Assembly: GCA_937120475.1 (NCBI GenBank)
Contig: CAKZJV010000007.1
Location: forward strand, 2,496,068-2,560,067
Reading direction: 5' to 3'
DNA length: 64,000 nt
Source of the DNA: an uncultured Cryomorphaceae bacterium
GTDB taxonomy: Bacteria; Bacteroidota; Bacteroidia; Flavobacteriales; Schleiferiaceae
This document shows, piece by piece, positions 43,538-52,709 of this stretch. A program made the position numbers and the translations under genes. Each line of letters starts with the position of its first letter. The first letter of the stretch is position 1. The notes under the pieces were generated by a model. The model did not search any database, was not told where the DNA came from, and saw only the letters and a list, made by a program, of their open reading frames with translations.

Positions 43538-45964
43538 ATGTTGAAAAGAACTATTATCCTCTTAACCTTAAGCTTGGTTACTGTAACTGCCGTGGTGCAG
43601 GCACAGCCCATAGCCCATAGAGGGGTAATTGATCTTACCAACCTGGATTATTCCAACCACCAAATGATACCCCTGCGTGGGGAATGGGAATTTTACTGGA
43701 ACCGGGTGTATAGTTCGCAAACCCTGGAAAACGGTAATTTCAAGGACGTACCCGACTACGTGGACTTTATGACTCCCTGGGCCGATCTGCCGCAAACCGA
43801 TGGACAGGCACACAGCTATGGTTATGCCACCATGCGCCTCACCATCATTTGTGGAGACAAGCTCCCCTCACTCTCGCTATATATTCCCGAAGTTTATACC
43901 GCCTATGATCTTTACATCAATTCCGAAGGTTTTGAAGGTAACGGTTTGGTGGGTTCTTCCCGTGAAACCAGCATACCGTATTGGCGTCCGTCTTCCAAAG
44001 TGGTAAACCTTCAACCGGGTAAAAACGAGTTGGTACTGCACATCAGTAACTTCCATCACCATAAAGGGGGAGCTACCGGTCCCATAGTGCTGGGTACCAG
44101 CGATGAAATTAATTACTGGAGAAATTTTAAGATTAGTAGCACCCTGTTTTTAGCGGGTTGTTTACTCATTGCCGGAGCCCTCGCTTTCGGGTTTTACTGG
44201 TTTAACCCCACCGACTATACCGGCCTGTTTTTCTTCCTGTTTTGCGGAGCCTATATGTACCGTTTTCTGGGCACGGAAGAATACGTTATACATGCCGCCC
44301 TGCGAGTATGGAACGTACCTTGGTCGGTAACCTTGCGAATGGAATACATATCCCTGTACGCCAGTGTTATCTTTTACGTTTACTTCATCAGGAACCTTAT
44401 TCAGCCACGGGTAAAGCTTATTGTTTTTCATGGCCTGGCAGGTATCAGCGGACTGCTGGCACTGCTTACCCTATTTCTGCCTACGCAGGTGTTTACCTCC
44501 TTTATTGATCCTTATATTGTGTTACTGGGCCTTACCATGGCCGTGGTAAGTGTGGCTTACCTCCTCAAGTTAAATCTCAAGCATAAAACCACCTATGTTA
44601 CCCTTTTAGGGGGGTTAATGCTGGGCGTGGTAGTGGCTCAAAAAATATTGAACTATTACCATATCATTGAAGAAAACCTGATGCTGACTACGATAGGTTA
44701 CGTTATCTTCATCTGCACCCAGGCCATCGCCATGACCATCCGCTTTGGGCGAAGCTTCCGTGAAAGTAATGCTGCGGCTCAAATAGCGGCTAAATCCAAG
44801 GATCAGTTTCTCAATACCATGAGCCATGAATTGCGTACACCGATGAACGCCATCCTGGGTATGACAGACCTCCTGGAGCGTTCCGGCTTAAAAGACGATC
44901 AGAAAGACAAGGTGACAACCATTAAGAAGAATGGAGAGTCTTTGTTGTCCATCATCATGGACATACTGAGTATTACCGATATTGAGTCGGGCCGTTTTGT
45001 GTTGGAGAAGCAAAAACTAAGTGTACGCGACTGTATTACCGGAGCCTATAACCTGGCACTTAAAGAGCGCAGGGTAAAGGTGGAGTTCATTAATGAGGTG
45101 CAGTCCGATGTGCCGGAATACCTGCTGGGTGACTCCATCCGCCTCAAACAGGTTTTGATGCACCTGTTGAGTAATGCCTTTAAGTTTACGGAAGAAGGTT
45201 ACGTGAAAATCCGCACTTCGGTGCTGGAAGAGGAAGGCAAGGAAATAAGGTTGCAGTTTGCGGTTGAGGATTCGGGCATCGGCATTTCGCAGGGTAAGCA
45301 GGGGATGTTGTTTTCCATATTCTCACAAATAGATTCGCGCAACAGCCGAAAGTTCGGAGGTGCCGGCCTTGGGCTGGCGGTGGTGCGCCAAATGGTGGGC
45401 CTGATGGGTGGTGAAGTAAAGATCGATAGTAAAGTAGGGCAGGGTACCAAAGTTACCTTTAGTGTAAAGCTTGAAAAGGTGGAGATGAAGCGTAAAACGC
45501 CCGATGAACGCAAAGTGTACCGCCCTACCGAAGTGGATAAGAAATTGCGGATTTTGTACGCTGAAGATAATCCCGTTAACCAGAAAATGCTCAGCATGAT
45601 GATGAAAACCCTGGGGCTGGACATAGACATTGCCAACAACGGGGTGGAAGCTTGTGAAATGGCCCTGGCTAATCATTATCACATCATTTTAATGGACATT
45701 CAAATGCCGGAGATGGACGGCATACAGGCTACCCGGAAAATCATAAAGGATATCGCCCTGCGACCCATCATTATTGCGGTAACTGCCAATGTTACCATTT
45801 CCGATAAAAAGAAATGTTTTGAGGCCGGTATGAACGATTTCATCACCAAACCCATTAAAGCAGGAGACCTGAAGGACGGAATCCTGAAATGGCAGAGCCT
45901 TCGTAAATATTTCGATGACATCGATGAGCGCCCTGAGCCTAAGTACATCCAATTATCTTCTTAA
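43538..45964 (+). CDS. hybrid sensor histidine kinase with 7TMR-DISM input
   Basis: 808 aa from ATG at 43538, the start of signal 'LKRTIILLTLSLVTVTAVVQAQ'. A periplasmic 7TMR-DISMED2-like sandwich (about 25-205, 'LTNLDYSNHQMIPLRGEWEFYWN') is followed by seven membrane helices (about 210-405). HisKA comes next with 'FLNTMSHELRTPMNAILGM', then HATPase ('LSNAFKFTEEGYVKI', 'DSGIGIS', 'GGAGLGLAVV'). A C-terminal receiver with phospho-Asp in 'IILMDIQMPEMDG' ends it. No output domain is fused, so it must pass phosphate to another protein. It overlaps the following fructosamine-kinase gene by 50 nt. Confidence 0.92.
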   Translation: MLKRTIILLTLSLVTVTAVVQAQPIAHRGVIDLTNLDYSNHQMIPLRGEWEFYWNRVYSSQTLENGNFKDVPDYVDFMTPWADLPQTDGQAHSYGYATMRLTIICGDKLPSLSLYIPEVYTAYDLYINSEGFEGNGLVGSSRETSIPYWRPSSKVVNLQPGKNELVLHISNFHHHKGGATGPIVLGTSDEINYWRNFKISSTLFLAGCLLIAGALAFGFYWFNPTDYTGLFFFLFCGAYMYRFLGTEEYVIHAALRVWNVPWSVTLRMEYISLYASVIFYVYFIRNLIQPRVKLIVFHGLAGISGLLALLTLFLPTQVFTSFIDPYIVLLGLTMAVVSVAYLLKLNLKHKTTYVTLLGGLMLGVVVAQKILNYYHIIEENLMLTTIGYVIFICTQAIAMTIRFGRSFRESNAAAQIAAKSKDQFLNTMSHELRTPMNAILGMTDLLERSGLKDDQKDKVTTIKKNGESLLSIIMDILSITDIESGRFVLEKQKLSVRDCITGAYNLALKERRVKVEFINEVQSDVPEYLLGDSIRLKQVLMHLLSNAFKFTEEGYVKIRTSVLEEEGKEIRLQFAVEDSGIGISQGKQGMLFSIFSQIDSRNSRKFGGAGLGLAVVRQMVGLMGGEVKIDSKVGQGTKVTFSVKLEKVEMKRKTPDERKVYRPTEVDKKLRILYAEDNPVNQKMLSMMMKTLGLDIDIANNGVEACEMALANHYHIILMDIQMPEMDGIQATRKIIKDIALRPIIIAVTANVTISDKKKCFEAGMNDFITKPIKAGDLKDGILKWQSLRKYFDDIDERPEPKYIQLSS

Positions 45965-46811
45965 AGCCCTACAACTGCATATTGAAGGTCTGGAGCGTAT
46001 TACTGCAGCAAGCCCTGTAAGCGGAGGCGACATTAATGAAGCCTACTGCCTGCAAACCAATGTAAAACCCATTTTCCTGAAAAAGAATTCGGCCGGGCGA
46101 TACCGGCATATGTTTGAAAAAGAAGCCCGTGCTTTGCAGCTTCTTAAAAAAACAGGTGCCGTACGAATACCTCAGGTGATCGGGGAGGGAGAGTTTGAAG
46201 CCTACCGCTTCCTGGCTTTGGAATGGGTGGAGAGCGGGGCCAAACCCCGGGACTTCTGGGAGAATTTTGGCCATCAACTGGCGGCTTTGCACCGTAATAC
46301 ACACGAAACTTTCGGACTGGATCACGATAATTACATCGGGAGTTTGCCCCAGTACAATAAACCGCACCGTAGCTGGGGTGACTTTATGGTAAACCAACGC
46401 CTGGAACCACAGTTTGAAATGGCGTACAACGCAGGTTACTTTGAGCGGGGGGTTCAGCGGGAGGTAAGCTACCTCTTCGAAAAGTTGGACGGCCTTTTTC
46501 CGGAAGAGCCACCTGCCCTGTTACATGGCGATTTGTGGGGCGGAAACTACTTATGCGATGAAAAGGGGCAGGCTGTACTGTTCGATCCGGCCCTGTACTA
46601 TGGTCATCGCGAAATGGACCTGGCCATGATGCAGCTTTTCGGTGGCTTTAGCCAGGAAGTTTTTACCCACTATCATGAGGCCTACCCACTGGAAGAAGCC
46701 TGGCAGCAGCGCAGTGACCTTTGCAACTTATACCCCTTACTGGTGCACGTCAATTTGTTCGGGGGAGGGTATGTACAGCAGTTTCGGCATAGTCTAAGGA
46801 AATTTATCTGA
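45915..46811 (+). CDS. fructosamine kinase family protein
   Basis: 298 aa. The protein-kinase-like aminoglycoside phosphotransferase fold shows 'VSGGDINEAYCLQT' (ATP loop), 'PIFLKKN', catalytic loop 'ALLHGDLWGGNYL' (HGDxxxxN) and metal Asp in 'AVLFDPALYYGHREMDLAM'. Members phosphorylate sugars bound to protein amines, leading to deglycation. ATG at 45915 lies inside the end of the sensor kinase gene (50-nt overlap); the ATG at 45924 is an alternative. Not fused. Confidence 0.9.
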   Translation: MTSMSALSLSTSNYLLKALQLHIEGLERITAASPVSGGDINEAYCLQTNVKPIFLKKNSAGRYRHMFEKEARALQLLKKTGAVRIPQVIGEGEFEAYRFLALEWVESGAKPRDFWENFGHQLAALHRNTHETFGLDHDNYIGSLPQYNKPHRSWGDFMVNQRLEPQFEMAYNAGYFERGVQREVSYLFEKLDGLFPEEPPALLHGDLWGGNYLCDEKGQAVLFDPALYYGHREMDLAMMQLFGGFSQEVFTHYHEAYPLEEAWQQRSDLCNLYPLLVHVNLFGGGYVQQFRHSLRKFI

Positions 46812-46853
46812 TAAAAAGCCGGTATCACGCCTCGCTAATTGTATTTTCACTCC

Positions 46854-47915
46854 ATGAAAAACCGTTGGTTTAGCGGGTTAGTCCTCTTACTCTCTGTTTA
46901 CCTGGCACAGGCTCAAACAGATACCAACAGCCGGAAAATTAAGATCTTTCCGGTTCCGGCCATTGGCCACAGTCCTGAAACCAGTACCTACTTTGGAGCG
47001 GTGGCCCTGGCCAGCTTTCGTTCTGCTGCTGATACCAATACCCGGGAGTCCAATACGAAAGTAGAGTTTAACTACAGCCTGCGTAACCAGCTTATACTGG
47101 AGTGCGGCTGGAATTACTTCAGCCCCGGTGAAAAGTGGTTTTCAGAAGCTATTTTTCGCTTTTCACAGTTCCCGGATTACTACTATGGTTTGGGTAGAAA
47201 CTCCGATGCCAGGGATGAAGTGCAGTACAACAGCAACCGTTTCCGGACTTCGGTGAATGCCTTGTACCAGTTGAGATCCAACTTTTTTGCAGGACCGTTA
47301 TTCCGATATACTTCCTACAGCCGTGTACAGTACCTGGGGGGTGACTCCATAACCTATTTGGAGTTGAGTCCTTCGCAGGTTTGGGGGTTGGGGTTGGAAG
47401 CCCGTAAAGACTTACGGAACAGCCTGCTTGGTCCTACCGAAGGTTACCTGGCTGGTTTGGCCGTTAGTTACAACCAGGGTGCCGGGGCAGGCTACCTTAA
47501 AATAGAACCTGACTTCAGGTATTACCTACCCCTGGGCGAAGTTACCTGGGCCAGCCGTTTTTACGCGGAATGGAACTGGGGGGATACGCCTCCCTTTTAT
47601 GATATAGGGCTGCTGGGTGGCGACCGTACGGCCAGGGGCATTTACCTGGGTCGTTTTCGCGATGTAAATCTCAGCACTTTACAAACCGAATTCAGGATAC
47701 CTCTTTTCTGGCGCCTGGGAGTTTCGTTCTTTGGCGGGCTATCCGATGTTTATGCTTCCGGCCTGGAAGTAAAGCTCAGCCCGCTGATCTACAATGCCGG
47801 GGGTGGTATTCGCTTTTTGATTGACCGTGAGAGCAACGTAAACCTGCGTTTCGATTACGGGGTTGCTAGTGGAGGGCAAAGTGGTTTTTACGTAGCCTTT
47901 GGCGAATCGTTTTAA
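46854..47915 (+). CDS. outer-membrane beta-barrel protein (surface antigen D15/BamA-like barrel)
   Basis: 353 aa from ATG at 46854 with signal 'KNRWFSGLVLLLSVYLAQAQ'. No POTRA domains, only a barrel: alternating strands, 'GLGRNSDARDEVQYNSNRFRTSVNALYQLRSNFFAGPLFRYTSYSRVQ', 'LLGGDRTARGIYLGRFRDVN' (an RGY-like motif) and C-terminal Phe ('GFYVAFGESF'). It is probably a passive porin or an accessory barrel; the ligand is unknown. Confidence 0.8.
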   Translation: MKNRWFSGLVLLLSVYLAQAQTDTNSRKIKIFPVPAIGHSPETSTYFGAVALASFRSAADTNTRESNTKVEFNYSLRNQLILECGWNYFSPGEKWFSEAIFRFSQFPDYYYGLGRNSDARDEVQYNSNRFRTSVNALYQLRSNFFAGPLFRYTSYSRVQYLGGDSITYLELSPSQVWGLGLEARKDLRNSLLGPTEGYLAGLAVSYNQGAGAGYLKIEPDFRYYLPLGEVTWASRFYAEWNWGDTPPFYDIGLLGGDRTARGIYLGRFRDVNLSTLQTEFRIPLFWRLGVSFFGGLSDVYASGLEVKLSPLIYNAGGGIRFLIDRESNVNLRFDYGVASGGQSGFYVAFGESF

Positions 47916-47978
47916 TTTAATATTGCCATAAAATTCATTTAGCAGCATACTCTTAATTATGCCGGTTATTACTGCATT

Positions 47979-49511
47979 ATGAGGAAAATCATCGTTTTAT
48001 CGTTGTTGGGTATGGGCATTTGGGCCTGCCAGCAAAAGCAGCCGAAAACCGAATCGGCCAGCAAAGCACTCACCGAAGGAGAGAAACTGGCCAAAGTATA
48101 TTGTGCCACCTGCCATGCCTATCCCGATCCATCGGTGCTGGACTTGCAAACCTGGAAAAATCACGTGCTGCCGCGTATGGGTTATATGATGGGAATATTC
48201 CCCGATGATTCTATACGGGAAACACTTTTTGAAGATGGCTCCGCTGGCGACCGTGTAAGGCAGGCCGCTGTATTCCCTAAAAAGGCGGTAATCCGAAAAG
48301 AACTATGGGACCGTATTCAGCAGTTTTACCTGGATAATGCTCCTGAAAAACTGGAAATACCGGTACGTAAAACACCCATCAAAGAAGGACTTGAAAATTT
48401 TGAGGTTCGCAATGCCCGAATCCAGTTGAACCCGCCCAGTACCACCCTGGTGAGAATGGGGGAAGGGGAACTTTACATCGGGGATGCACATACCCAAAGC
48501 ATTTTGCAATTAAACCGGAATGAAGAGGTGACCAGTGCCGCCAAGGTAAAGGAAGGCGCAGTGTGGTTGCAGGAAACCGAAGATAAATTGTGGGTAACCG
48601 TAATGGGCTCTTTTTCGCCTACCGATGCCGCTTCAGGAATGATTCTGACCCTGCCCAAAAATGGTGGTTCGGGGGTAGAGATACCGGTTAAAGACCTGCA
48701 AAGACCTGTTCATTCGGTACTGGAAGACATGGACGGGGATGGGCTCACGGATATCATTGTTTGTGAGTTTGGTAAATGGACCGGTGGCCTTTCCCTTTTT
48801 CACAATGAAGGAAACGGGACTTATAAGAAGTCTATGATTTCGGCCTGGCCGGGAGCTACCAAGGCTTATGTGAGGGATATGAACGGGGATGGCCTAAAGG
48901 ATATAGTAGCGCTGTTCGGACAGGGAAACGAGGGTATTGACATTTTCTATGCGAGGGGAGACGGGCAATATACCCGCAACCGGGTGCTGGCTTTCAGTCC
49001 CTCCAATGGCTCCAGCTTTTTTGATTTACTGGATTGGGATGGTGACGGTGACCTGGATATTCTCTATACCGCAGGTGATAATGCCGATTACAGCCCCGTG
49101 CTAAAGCCGTATCACGGAATTTACCTGTTTACCAACGATGGTGAAAATCACTTTGAGCAAAATTTCTTTTACCAATTGAACGGGGCTTATGGGGCTATTG
49201 CCCGCGATTTTGACCAGGATGGCGATCTTGATATTGCCGCCATCTCCTTTTTCCCGGATTTTAAGAATAATCCGGAAGAGGGCTTTGTGTATCTGGAAAA
49301 TAAAGGCGAGATGAATTTTGAGGCCAGCACCTTTGAGGGGGTAAGCCGTGGCCGATGGATTGTAATGGACGCTGCCGATTTTGACGGTGACGGTGATGAT
49401 GACATTGTTCTGGGCTCCCTGGCTTTTGAAGTAGTGCCCCCTATGGGGCTGGTTCAAAAATGGGCTGAAGCCGGCATTCCGTATGTGATATTGGAGAATA
49501 AGACCAAATAA
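47979..49511 (+). CDS. lipoprotein with c-type heme motif and FG-GAP/VCBS repeats
   Basis: 510 aa. Signal 'RKIIVLSLLGMGIWAC' with lipidation Cys17. Residues ~40-65 have a cytochrome c-like site 'VYCATCHAYPDP' (CXXCH). After about 120 residues, five FG-GAP/VCBS calcium-binding repeats follow ('DMDGDGLTDI', 'DMNGDGLKDI', 'DWDGDGDLDI', 'DFDQDGDLDI', 'DFDGDGDDDI'), together predicted as a beta-propeller. It is attached to a membrane by lipid. Combining heme with a propeller suggests electron transfer to or from a surface substrate, but this is inference. Confidence 0.85.
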   Translation: MRKIIVLSLLGMGIWACQQKQPKTESASKALTEGEKLAKVYCATCHAYPDPSVLDLQTWKNHVLPRMGYMMGIFPDDSIRETLFEDGSAGDRVRQAAVFPKKAVIRKELWDRIQQFYLDNAPEKLEIPVRKTPIKEGLENFEVRNARIQLNPPSTTLVRMGEGELYIGDAHTQSILQLNRNEEVTSAAKVKEGAVWLQETEDKLWVTVMGSFSPTDAASGMILTLPKNGGSGVEIPVKDLQRPVHSVLEDMDGDGLTDIIVCEFGKWTGGLSLFHNEGNGTYKKSMISAWPGATKAYVRDMNGDGLKDIVALFGQGNEGIDIFYARGDGQYTRNRVLAFSPSNGSSFFDLLDWDGDGDLDILYTAGDNADYSPVLKPYHGIYLFTNDGENHFEQNFFYQLNGAYGAIARDFDQDGDLDIAAISFFPDFKNNPEEGFVYLENKGEMNFEASTFEGVSRGRWIVMDAADFDGDGDDDIVLGSLAFEVVPPMGLVQKWAEAGIPYVILENKTK

Positions 49512-49514
49512 GCT

Positions 49515-50192
49515 TTAAGCGGCTTTCAATACCCGGGCACCGGCAATTATAAACACCTGGTCCTGCTTTTTAGGTTGCAGGATGTAAAGGCCGGTAAACT
49601 CACCGAAGGCCGGTAAAATGCCCCCTTTCTGGCCCAGGTAAAAACACGGCAACCGCAACTTTTGCCGGGCGTTGCCCAGCATTCGTACTCCGGGGTGGAT
49701 ATGGCCGCAAAGGTTATAGCCTTTACATTCTTCCAGTGGTTCATGTGATAGCGTAAAAGGGCCTACGTCCAATGGCTCGCTATGCACTTCAAACTTTAGA
49801 TTGCTATAGCTCAGCTCATGCAATATGTCGTGATTGCCCTGGATGAGTACAAAACGTACAGCAGGGAAAGCGCGCAGCAATTCCTTAAGAGCTAACCATT
49901 CGGTATTGAGTTCCGAATGGAAAAGGTCGCCCAGGAAATACACGGTTTCAGGCTGGTAAGATTTTAAGAGCATTTCCAGCCGTTGCAGGTTACGGAAAGC
50001 TGCACTTTGCGGCACGGCAATTCCTGATTTTCGGAAATGGGTGATCTTCCCCAAATGGGCATCGGCAATCAGCAAGGCTTTTTGTGCGGGCCAAAAAACA
50101 CATCGCTCGGGAAGTAGCTGCAACTCTTCTCCCTTCCACTGCAAATTATGAGTTCCCAAAATCGTGTACCGAAGGTTAAATTGAATGTGCAA
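49515..50192 (-). CDS. pdeM: ligase-associated metallophosphoesterase (PdeM-like)
   Basis: 225 aa. Calcineurin-like phosphoesterase motifs are 'LLIADAHLGKITHFRKSGIAVP' (DxH), 'FLGDLFHSELN' (GDxxH), 'IQGNHD' (GNHD) and 'CGHIHPGV' (GHxH). The N-terminal 'LLPERCVFWPAQKALLIADAHLGK' is typical of the PdeM family, encoded with ATP-dependent DNA ligase, Lhr helicase and Exo genes for DNA damage repair. Here the ligase is about 5 kb away on the same strand. Convergent with the preceding gene (3-nt gap). Confidence 0.85.
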   Translation of the reverse strand: MHIQFNLRYTILGTHNLQWKGEELQLLPERCVFWPAQKALLIADAHLGKITHFRKSGIAVPQSAAFRNLQRLEMLLKSYQPETVYFLGDLFHSELNTEWLALKELLRAFPAVRFVLIQGNHDILHELSYSNLKFEVHSEPLDVGPFTLSHEPLEECKGYNLCGHIHPGVRMLGNARQKLRLPCFYLGQKGGILPAFGEFTGLYILQPKKQDQVFIIAGARVLKAA

Positions 50193-50221
50193 AAATAAGG
50201 GCCCCGGCCATCTTAAACCAA

Positions 50222-50249
50222 AAAGCCCCCGGGATATCCCGGGGGCTTT
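50222..50249. terminator. bidirectional terminator between S46 peptidase and pdeM
   Basis: AAAGCCCCCGGGAT and ATCCCGGGGGCTTT form a perfect 28-bp palindrome with A/T tracts at each end. It can stop transcription in both directions and separates two same-strand genes. Confidence 0.85.
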
Positions 50250-50274
50250 CGGTTTTTATGTTTCGTGATGATTT

Positions 50275-52548
50275 TTAGTTCATCACTTCTTTAGCTTCGC
50301 GGGGCATATCTTTACTATCCACCATAGGCTCGTTATTGCTGTTTACCAGTTTGATCTCGTCCACCAGGTTTTGCGCCCCGGCATATTTATCAATCACAAA
50401 CATGATGTAGCGCGCGTCAACGGAGATGGTGCGCTGTAGTTTTTTCTCAAAGAATATATCGCCACTCATGGCTTCCCAGTTACCATCAAAGGCACAACCG
50501 ATCAATTCGCCCTTGGCGTTAATCACCGGGCTACCGGAGTTTCCACCGGTAATATCGTTGTTGCTGATAAAGCAAACTGGCAATTCGCCTTCTGAATTGG
50601 CGTAGCGGCCGTAGTCACCTTGTTCAATGAGGTTGATCATCTGATCGGGCACTACAAATTCCATGTCGTCCGGATCTTCTTTTTGCAGAATACCTTCGGC
50701 CGTGGTGTAGTAATCGTAAAAAACACCGTCACGGGGGTAGTAGCTGCCCACCGTTCCGTAGGTCATACGCATGGTGCTATTGGCATCGGGCGAATAGTTC
50801 TGGTCAGGATTCATTTCCCGTAAGCCCGCAGTCAGCAGGCGGTAACCTCTTTCCATTTTAGCATCGGTGCCGGCATGGGCCTCCGCTCCGCTGCGATATA
50901 TTACATACAGTTGGCGGCCTGCCATAGCAGCGTAATCCTTTTTCAGGGTCTTTTCCTTGGGCTTTTCCAGGTATTCCATTACTCCCTCTTTGGAAGTCAG
51001 GAACGAATCTTCGTAAACCTCTTCGGCAAATTCATAAAAATCACCATCGTACTTGTCCTTCACTATGTTGAAGAATTCAGGCCATTGGTTTTGAGGTACA
51101 TTATCGTAGTACATCTGGAACAGGGCAGCAAAACGCTCCTGGTCCATTTGCCGGTTGTAACCTTCAAAGTGCTCTTCTACCGTTTCATTAATACCCGCCA
51201 TTATAGCGTTTACCTTGCCTTCGTACTCTTCCTTCACCAGTTGGCGCTGCTCGTCATCTTCGGCCGCATCCATTTTTTCTTCCATTTCCTCGCGGGTGGC
51301 AAAAGCCGCCTGCATCATGCGCTCAAAGCGGAAAGCGAACAGGGTAAGGTCTGAACCTAAAAGGCCGGCCTCTAAAACATAAACATTGCCTTCTACGTAG
51401 TTGTCGGATTCCTGGTAGGCTTCTTCCAGCAGGGTAAGGGTTTCACCGTATTTATCCTTGCGGGCCGGTTTGGCATTTACCCACTTTTGAAAATCCTCTT
51501 CAATTACCTTTTTCTTGGCCCAAACATTATTGTTTCTCAATTGCTCGGTTTGGCCGATGTAGTATTTCCAGTAGTTGGAGGTTTGCGCATATTTGGAAGC
51601 GTAAGCCAGGCGGGTAGCGTGGTCGCGATCCATGTATTTTTTCATGATCTCCAACTTGCGGTCGCGGATCTTCACCACGGTGGGGTTGTACTTATCAATG
51701 GCTTGCTTTACCCCGTAGCTGCTCAGGTAGCGGTCGGTACTGCCGGGGTAACCAAAAATCATGGTAAAGTCACCCTCCTTAACACCGTCCAGCGAAACGG
51801 GTAGGTAATGTTTAGGAGTCATCGGGATATTTTCTTCCGAGTAATCGGCAGGAGAACCATCGGGTGCGGTGTACACACGGAACAAGGAAAAGTCACCGGT
51901 ATGGCGGGGCCACATCCAGTTGTCGGTATCCCCACCAAACTTACCTACGGAACTGGGGGGAGCACCCACCAGACGAACATCGTTGTAACGCTCGTAAATA
52001 AAAAGGTAAAACTCATTGCCGTGGTAAAAGCTCTTTACATTGGCTTCGTATTCGTTGCCATCGGTAGCCTCTTCGGTAATTTGCTTGCTGATTTCGGCAA
52101 TTTTAGCATCGCGCTCCGCCTCGGTCATTTCGGGAGTAAGCTCGGTATTCACCCTTTCGCTCACATCTTCCATACGTACCAGGAAACGCACAAAAAGGCC
52201 ATCATTAGACTTCTCCTCTCCGTAAGATCGAGCCCAAAAACCATCGGTCAGGTAATCATTTTCTACGGTGGAGTGACTTTGAATGGCGCTGTAGCCACAG
52301 TGGTGGTTCGTCAGTATCAAGCCATTGGGTGAAATAATTTCACCGGTGCAAAACCCACCAAAGGAAACAATGGCGTCTTTAAGGCTTGAATTATTAACGG
52401 AATACAACTGCTCGGGGGTGAGTTGCAATCCCATTTCTTTCATTTCAGCGTAATTGCGGTTCAGCAACAGGGGAAGCCACATTCCCTCGTTGGCTAAAGC
52501 CGGAAGGGCCAGCGCTACGGCCAGCAACAGAGAAAAAAACTTTTTCAT
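50275..52548 (-). CDS. S46 family dipeptidyl peptidase (DPP7-like)
   Basis: 757 aa from ATG at 52548 with signal 'KKFFSLLLAVALALPALA'. Catalytic His in 'ILTNHHCGYSAIQSHS' (H82/83) and Ser671 in 'DITGGNSGSPVINAKGELIG' match S46 serine peptidases. The specificity loop 'AFDGNWEAMSGDIFFE' carries Gly where DPP11 has Arg, pointing to DPP7-like removal of dipeptides with hydrophobic penultimate residues, not acidic ones. Acts in the periplasm in amino-acid nutrition. Terminators flank the gene on both sides. Confidence 0.92.
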   Translation of the reverse strand: MKKFFSLLLAVALALPALANEGMWLPLLLNRNYAEMKEMGLQLTPEQLYSVNNSSLKDAIVSFGGFCTGEIISPNGLILTNHHCGYSAIQSHSTVENDYLTDGFWARSYGEEKSNDGLFVRFLVRMEDVSERVNTELTPEMTEAERDAKIAEISKQITEEATDGNEYEANVKSFYHGNEFYLFIYERYNDVRLVGAPPSSVGKFGGDTDNWMWPRHTGDFSLFRVYTAPDGSPADYSEENIPMTPKHYLPVSLDGVKEGDFTMIFGYPGSTDRYLSSYGVKQAIDKYNPTVVKIRDRKLEIMKKYMDRDHATRLAYASKYAQTSNYWKYYIGQTEQLRNNNVWAKKKVIEEDFQKWVNAKPARKDKYGETLTLLEEAYQESDNYVEGNVYVLEAGLLGSDLTLFAFRFERMMQAAFATREEMEEKMDAAEDDEQRQLVKEEYEGKVNAIMAGINETVEEHFEGYNRQMDQERFAALFQMYYDNVPQNQWPEFFNIVKDKYDGDFYEFAEEVYEDSFLTSKEGVMEYLEKPKEKTLKKDYAAMAGRQLYVIYRSGAEAHAGTDAKMERGYRLLTAGLREMNPDQNYSPDANSTMRMTYGTVGSYYPRDGVFYDYYTTAEGILQKEDPDDMEFVVPDQMINLIEQGDYGRYANSEGELPVCFISNNDITGGNSGSPVINAKGELIGCAFDGNWEAMSGDIFFEKKLQRTISVDARYIMFVIDKYAGAQNLVDEIKLVNSNNEPMVDSKDMPREAKEVMN

Positions 52549-52662
52549 CACGGTCATCATTAATTTTTCAGGGGCAATAATAAAGAATTTAACAGAGTGT
52601 TAAAGGCAAACTGTTCGTTTACGGACACATTAATTAACCATCACAACAAGTTTTTAAAGAAA

Positions 52663-52686
52663 AAAACCCGGGCGCTCCCGGGTTTT
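52663..52686. terminator. terminator between catalase and S46 peptidase genes
   Basis: AAAACCCGGG and CCCGGGTTTT form a perfect 10-bp stem with loop CGCT. It is 24 bp after the catalase stop (minus strand). Confidence 0.85.
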
Positions 52687-52709
52687 CCATTTTAAAGAGA
52701 AGTGTACAA

